Assembly: GCF_039655865.1 (NCBI RefSeq)
Contig: NZ_JBBYXL010000003.1
Span: 124,001-188,000 of the forward strand
Source: Prosthecobacter sp. SYSU 5D2
GTDB lineage: Bacteria; Verrucomicrobiota; Verrucomicrobiia; Verrucomicrobiales; Verrucomicrobiaceae
Direction of reading: 5' to 3'
DNA length: 64,000 bases
Positions within the stretch are counted from its first letter, which is position 1, and every line of letters starts with the position of its first letter. The notes under the pieces are model-generated. The model ran no database searches. It worked only from the letters and a program-made list of their open reading frames with translations, and had not been told where the DNA came from. Shown piece by piece: positions 61,124-64,000 of the stretch. Made by a program: the position numbers and the translations under genes.

Positions 61124-62322
61124 CGCCGGCCTGAATGATCCCGGTCCGGACTCTCGGTACTGGCGCCACCACCGATGAGCTCATTTTCATCCAGGTCATA
61201 ACCCACGACCTCCACCTCTCCCCGGCGGATCTTTTTCTGCGACATGGCCACGGACACCCAGCGGAATTCCTCGCTGTTATCCAGGAGCACTTTGATGACC
61301 ATGGTCAGCGGCACGGCCAGGAACATGCCCAGAGGCCCCCACAACCAGCCCCAGAAAATGGCAGAAAGCACCACCACGAGCGCCGAGATGCCAAAGCGGT
61401 TCCCGAGAAGCTGAGGCTGCACAAAGTTATCGAGGGCAAAGTTGATGCCGCCGTAACCGATGGCAATGCCTATGGCGGTGCCGCCGCCATGCGTCACCAG
61501 CGCTTCAATGATGGCCGGGATGCTGGCGGCGGTGCTGCCCACGGCCGGAATATAGTTGAAAACAAATGCCAGGATGGCCCACAGCAGCGGATATTGCAGA
61601 TCAAAGAACCAGCACCAGGCGCCTGCCATCAGGCCCGTCAAAGCACTGATGAGGGTTTTGACGCCGAGATATTTCTGGATGTCCGTGACACTGCGCAGGA
61701 GACCGCTGAGATCCGGACCGCCGGCCTGCTTCACCGCCACCATGCGGCGGTGCGTACCGGGGGCCTCCATCAGCACAAACATCATCAGGATCAAAATCAT
61801 GACCAGCCCGGCAAAGATGGTCGCCAAGGTCCCGAAGGTGCTGCCCAGCATGGCCCCAATGCGGGACAGCACGTCTTGCTGGTAGGCATAACCAATGATG
61901 TTGTTCCAGTCGAAGAACGTGGTCGTCAGTTCCTTGGCTCCTTCGACGCCATTTTCCTCGAGCCACACGCCAAAATCCGTGATGTAGCGCTGCAGACCTC
62001 GAAGATAACGCGGGAGGTCCGCATTAAAACTGATCAACATCCGCACGGCCAGGGTGATCAGCCCCGCCAGCACGCTCAGGTTCACCAGCAGGGTGATGCC
62101 CAAGGCCACAGGGCCAGGAATGCGATGCCGGGTCAGCCAGCGCATTAACGGAAAACTCAGGACAGCCAGGAAAAAGGCATAGACGACCGGCACCAAAATC
62201 CCCGCCGCCGCCCGCATCCCGGCGATGAGCACGATCAGACAGGCCAGGGTGAGAAGCATCTGCGAGCCTTTACGGCCCCAGTCCACACTCTTATTTTCCT
62301 CAGGCAGGATGGTCATGTCCAT
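61120..62322 (-). CDS. AI-2E family transporter
   Basis: A 400-residue polytopic membrane protein with eight or so hydrophobic helices. The conserved region includes FNYIPAVGSTAASIPAIIEAL, GGINFALDNFVQPQLLGNRFGISALVVVLSAIFWGWLWGPLGMFLAVPLTM, the PF01594 signature. The family exports or exchanges small molecules, with AI-2 or Na+/H+ activity reported for a few members. Tail is charged and acidic. Confidence 0.92.
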   Translation of the reverse strand: MDMTILPEENKSVDWGRKGSQMLLTLACLIVLIAGMRAAAGILVPVVYAFFLAVLSFPLMRWLTRHRIPGPVALGITLLVNLSVLAGLITLAVRMLISFNADLPRYLRGLQRYITDFGVWLEENGVEGAKELTTTFFDWNNIIGYAYQQDVLSRIGAMLGSTFGTLATIFAGLVMILILMMFVLMEAPGTHRRMVAVKQAGGPDLSGLLRSVTDIQKYLGVKTLISALTGLMAGAWCWFFDLQYPLLWAILAFVFNYIPAVGSTAASIPAIIEALVTHGGGTAIGIAIGYGGINFALDNFVQPQLLGNRFGISALVVVLSAIFWGWLWGPLGMFLAVPLTMVIKVLLDNSEEFRWVSVAMSQKKIRRGEVEVVGYDLDENELIGGGASTESPDRDHSGRR

Positions 62323-62499
62323 CCATCCTTGATGATAGGAATCTTCTCAAGAAGAAAGAGGCGGGGGATGCGGCACTGAGACTGTTTCTGAGAAGAAAAA
62401 AGAAAGTCCATTTTCATACAACATCTCAGTTGCAAACATGACAGCCAAACGCCAGTATCCTCTTCCCCAGCCGGACTCCAACGAGTCTCGCTAAAAGGT

Positions 62500-62576
<77 letters not shown>

Positions 62577-62685
62577 CTTCCAGCCTCAAACAGAGGCTTT
62601 ATACGGCCTTCATCTGTCCCTGACGGAGGTTCCTGAAACCTGGCCGACACAGGGTCCGTACCATTGATTACCCCCCACGTATTTG

Positions 62686-63975
62686 ATGCTCCAGAACTCC
62701 ACATCTCCGGCGCTTGGCCGCCGCCAGTTTCTCCGCAGTGCCTCCGCTCTCATCGCCCTGCCAGCCTTGGAAGCTCTCGGTGGCGCGAGCGCTTCGGCCG
62801 CTGCTGCCACGACAGCCGCCCACAAGCCAAAAAACTTTGTCGCCATTGGTTCATATCTGGGCTGGCATCAACCGGCATTCTTCCCCAAATCCGCTGGCAA
62901 GGATTATGCGATGCCGGCGATCTTGCAGCCGATGGAGCCGCATCGAGACAGTTTCACGATTTTCTCCGGCCTGGACCACCGCGCACCCAACGGCCACAAG
63001 GCCTGGTCGAATTTCATTTGCGGCAACTCGCCAGGGTCTTATTCGCTTGACCAGCAGGTCGCAGATCAGGCGGGTGGAAAGACGCGTTTTGCCTCGCTGG
63101 AGCTGGCCACGGGCATGGGTGAAGGGGCCAAGTCCATGAGCTTTACCAAACAGGGAGTGGGCCTGCCGACGACGATCCGGCCAAGTGTGCTCTATCGCCA
63201 GCTCTTTGCCACGCAGGCTTCCCGTGCGCGGACGGAGTATCTGATCAAGAGCGGCCAGAGCTCCCTGGACAGTGTGCTCGATGACGCGAAACGGCTTCAG
63301 GCTGGGCTGCCTCAGCGGGACAAAGACAAGCTGAACGAATACTTTGATTCCTTCCGCAGTGTGGAAAAGAAAATGGCTCGCCAGCTTGCGGCGCTGGACC
63401 AGCCTGTGCCGGAGCCGGATTACAAGCTGCCAAGCTATGACCCCATCACGCCGAACCTGCAGATGGAGGCGGGCACCATCATGTATGATCTGATGACGCT
63501 GGCCCTGGAGACGGAATCCACCCATGTGATCTCGCTTTTCCTGGATGGTCTGGGGCAGGTCTTCGCCATCAATGGCGAGGTGCTGAAGGCGGGTTACCAT
63601 GCGCTGTCGCATCACGGCAATGATCCGGAAATGATCCGCGACCTCATCGCCATCGAGCGGGCGCACATGGAGTGCTTTGCGGGGTTTTTAAAGCAGCTTT
63701 CTGAGAAGAAAAACCCGGAAGGCCGGACGCTGCTGGATGATACGGTGATCCTGGTGGGCACGGGCATGGGAGATGCCAGCCGGCATAGCAATGCCAACCT
63801 GCCAATCCTGGTGGCAGGCGGCGGATTCAAGCACGGCCAGCACATCGCGATTGATGCCAAGGCCAGGGACGCGCCCTTGCTGGGCGACCTGTACATCACC
63901 CTGAAGCAGCGGCTGGGTGTGGAGTCTGACTCCTTTTCAAACGCCTACCGCAATCTCAATCATCTTTTCTCATAA
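62686..63975 (+). CDS. DUF1552 protein, Tat-exported
   Basis: A 429-residue protein from ATG 62686 with a Tat motif, GRRQFLRSASALIALPAL. FVAIGSYLGWHQPAFFP and FTIFSGLDHRAPNGH, then LVGTGMGDASRHSNANLPILVAGGG, match DUF1552, often found near PSD1/DUF1592 genes in Verrucomicrobia and Planctomycetes. It is complete and ends 25 bp before the window edge; the upstream PSD1 gene is separated by the transporter and tRNA. Confidence 0.88.
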   Translation: MLQNSTSPALGRRQFLRSASALIALPALEALGGASASAAAATTAAHKPKNFVAIGSYLGWHQPAFFPKSAGKDYAMPAILQPMEPHRDSFTIFSGLDHRAPNGHKAWSNFICGNSPGSYSLDQQVADQAGGKTRFASLELATGMGEGAKSMSFTKQGVGLPTTIRPSVLYRQLFATQASRARTEYLIKSGQSSLDSVLDDAKRLQAGLPQRDKDKLNEYFDSFRSVEKKMARQLAALDQPVPEPDYKLPSYDPITPNLQMEAGTIMYDLMTLALETESTHVISLFLDGLGQVFAINGEVLKAGYHALSHHGNDPEMIRDLIAIERAHMECFAGFLKQLSEKKNPEGRTLLDDTVILVGTGMGDASRHSNANLPILVAGGGFKHGQHIAIDAKARDAPLLGDLYITLKQRLGVESDSFSNAYRNLNHLFS

Positions 63976-64000
63976 TGCTGTTCCACCCAATGGTGATGCG

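Overview
The window looks like an ordinary, gene-dense stretch of chromosome from a member of the Verrucomicrobia, closest in flavour to Verrucomicrobiaceae such as Prosthecobacter. The lineage is inferred from gene content. There are two large cytochrome-c-domain proteins of the DUF1549/DUF1553 (PSD1) type, one followed by a DUF1501 protein, plus a DUF1552 protein, a sulfatase, two secreted sorbosone/glucose-dehydrogenase-like proteins, a TIGR02597-like secreted protein and an LpxR-like outer-membrane protein. No rRNA, CRISPR array, prophage or insertion sequence is visible. There are three tRNA genes (two adjacent tRNA-Lys and one tRNA-Pro), all with encoded CCA.

Layout. 0-11 kb: secreted FAD oxidoreductase, MOSC protein, Gfo/Idh/MocA oxidoreductase, NlpC/P60 protein, amidase, MGDG-synthase-like glycosyltransferase, sulfatase, beta-helix protein and a methyltransferase. 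11-14.4 kb: a two-gene HNH endonuclease locus whose nuclease frame is broken near its start, then dhaL and an lsrF-like aldolase divergent from an AraC regulator. 14.4-20.3 kb: PSD1-DUF1501 pair, phosphodiester glycosidase, GT2. 20.4-28.1 kb, minus strand: S9 peptidase, GH67-like TIM-barrel protein, dynamin-like GTPase, polysaccharide deacetylase, recR. 28.4-31.7 kb: sugar dehydrogenase, sulfocyanin-like cupredoxin, LpxR-like protein. 31.7-38.9 kb: small membrane protein plus ClpX-like unfoldase, GT4, large tandem-repeat surface protein and TIGR02597-like protein. 39-43.5 kb: MoxR-DUF58-BatA operon interrupted by two kinds of intergenic inverted repeats. 43.5-44.8 kb: DUF433/PIN-like toxin-antitoxin pair and a secreted protein with an STN-like segment. 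44.8-48.4 kb: ArsR regulator divergent from an OYE-LLM-aldo/keto reductase cluster. 48.5-56 kb: rplT, rpmI, glucuronokinase-like GHMP kinase, moeA, lipoprotein, dnaX, ybaB, a second sorbosone-dehydrogenase-like protein. 56-64 kb: tRNAs, HAD hydrolase, P-loop ATPase, exported methyltransferase, second PSD1 protein, AI-2E transporter, DUF1552 protein.

Much of the content fits a life based on polysaccharide breakdown and cell-envelope remodelling: sulfatase, beta-helix protein, GH67-like protein and glucuronokinase (uronic acids), periplasmic PQQ-type dehydrogenases beside a copper protein, and several peptidoglycan or lipid A enzymes. The most unusual observations are a ClpX-like unfoldase that has lost the zinc domain and carries what looks like a second copy of its C-terminal lid; a GH67-like cytoplasmic protein coupled to a dynamin-like GTPase; a cupredoxin with His at the usual axial Met position; a reversal of GC skew near 31-33.5 kb that does not follow gene strand; and a perfect 24-bp inverted-repeat element inside the MoxR operon. 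All calls come from reading the sequence and from memory of protein families; no searches were run.
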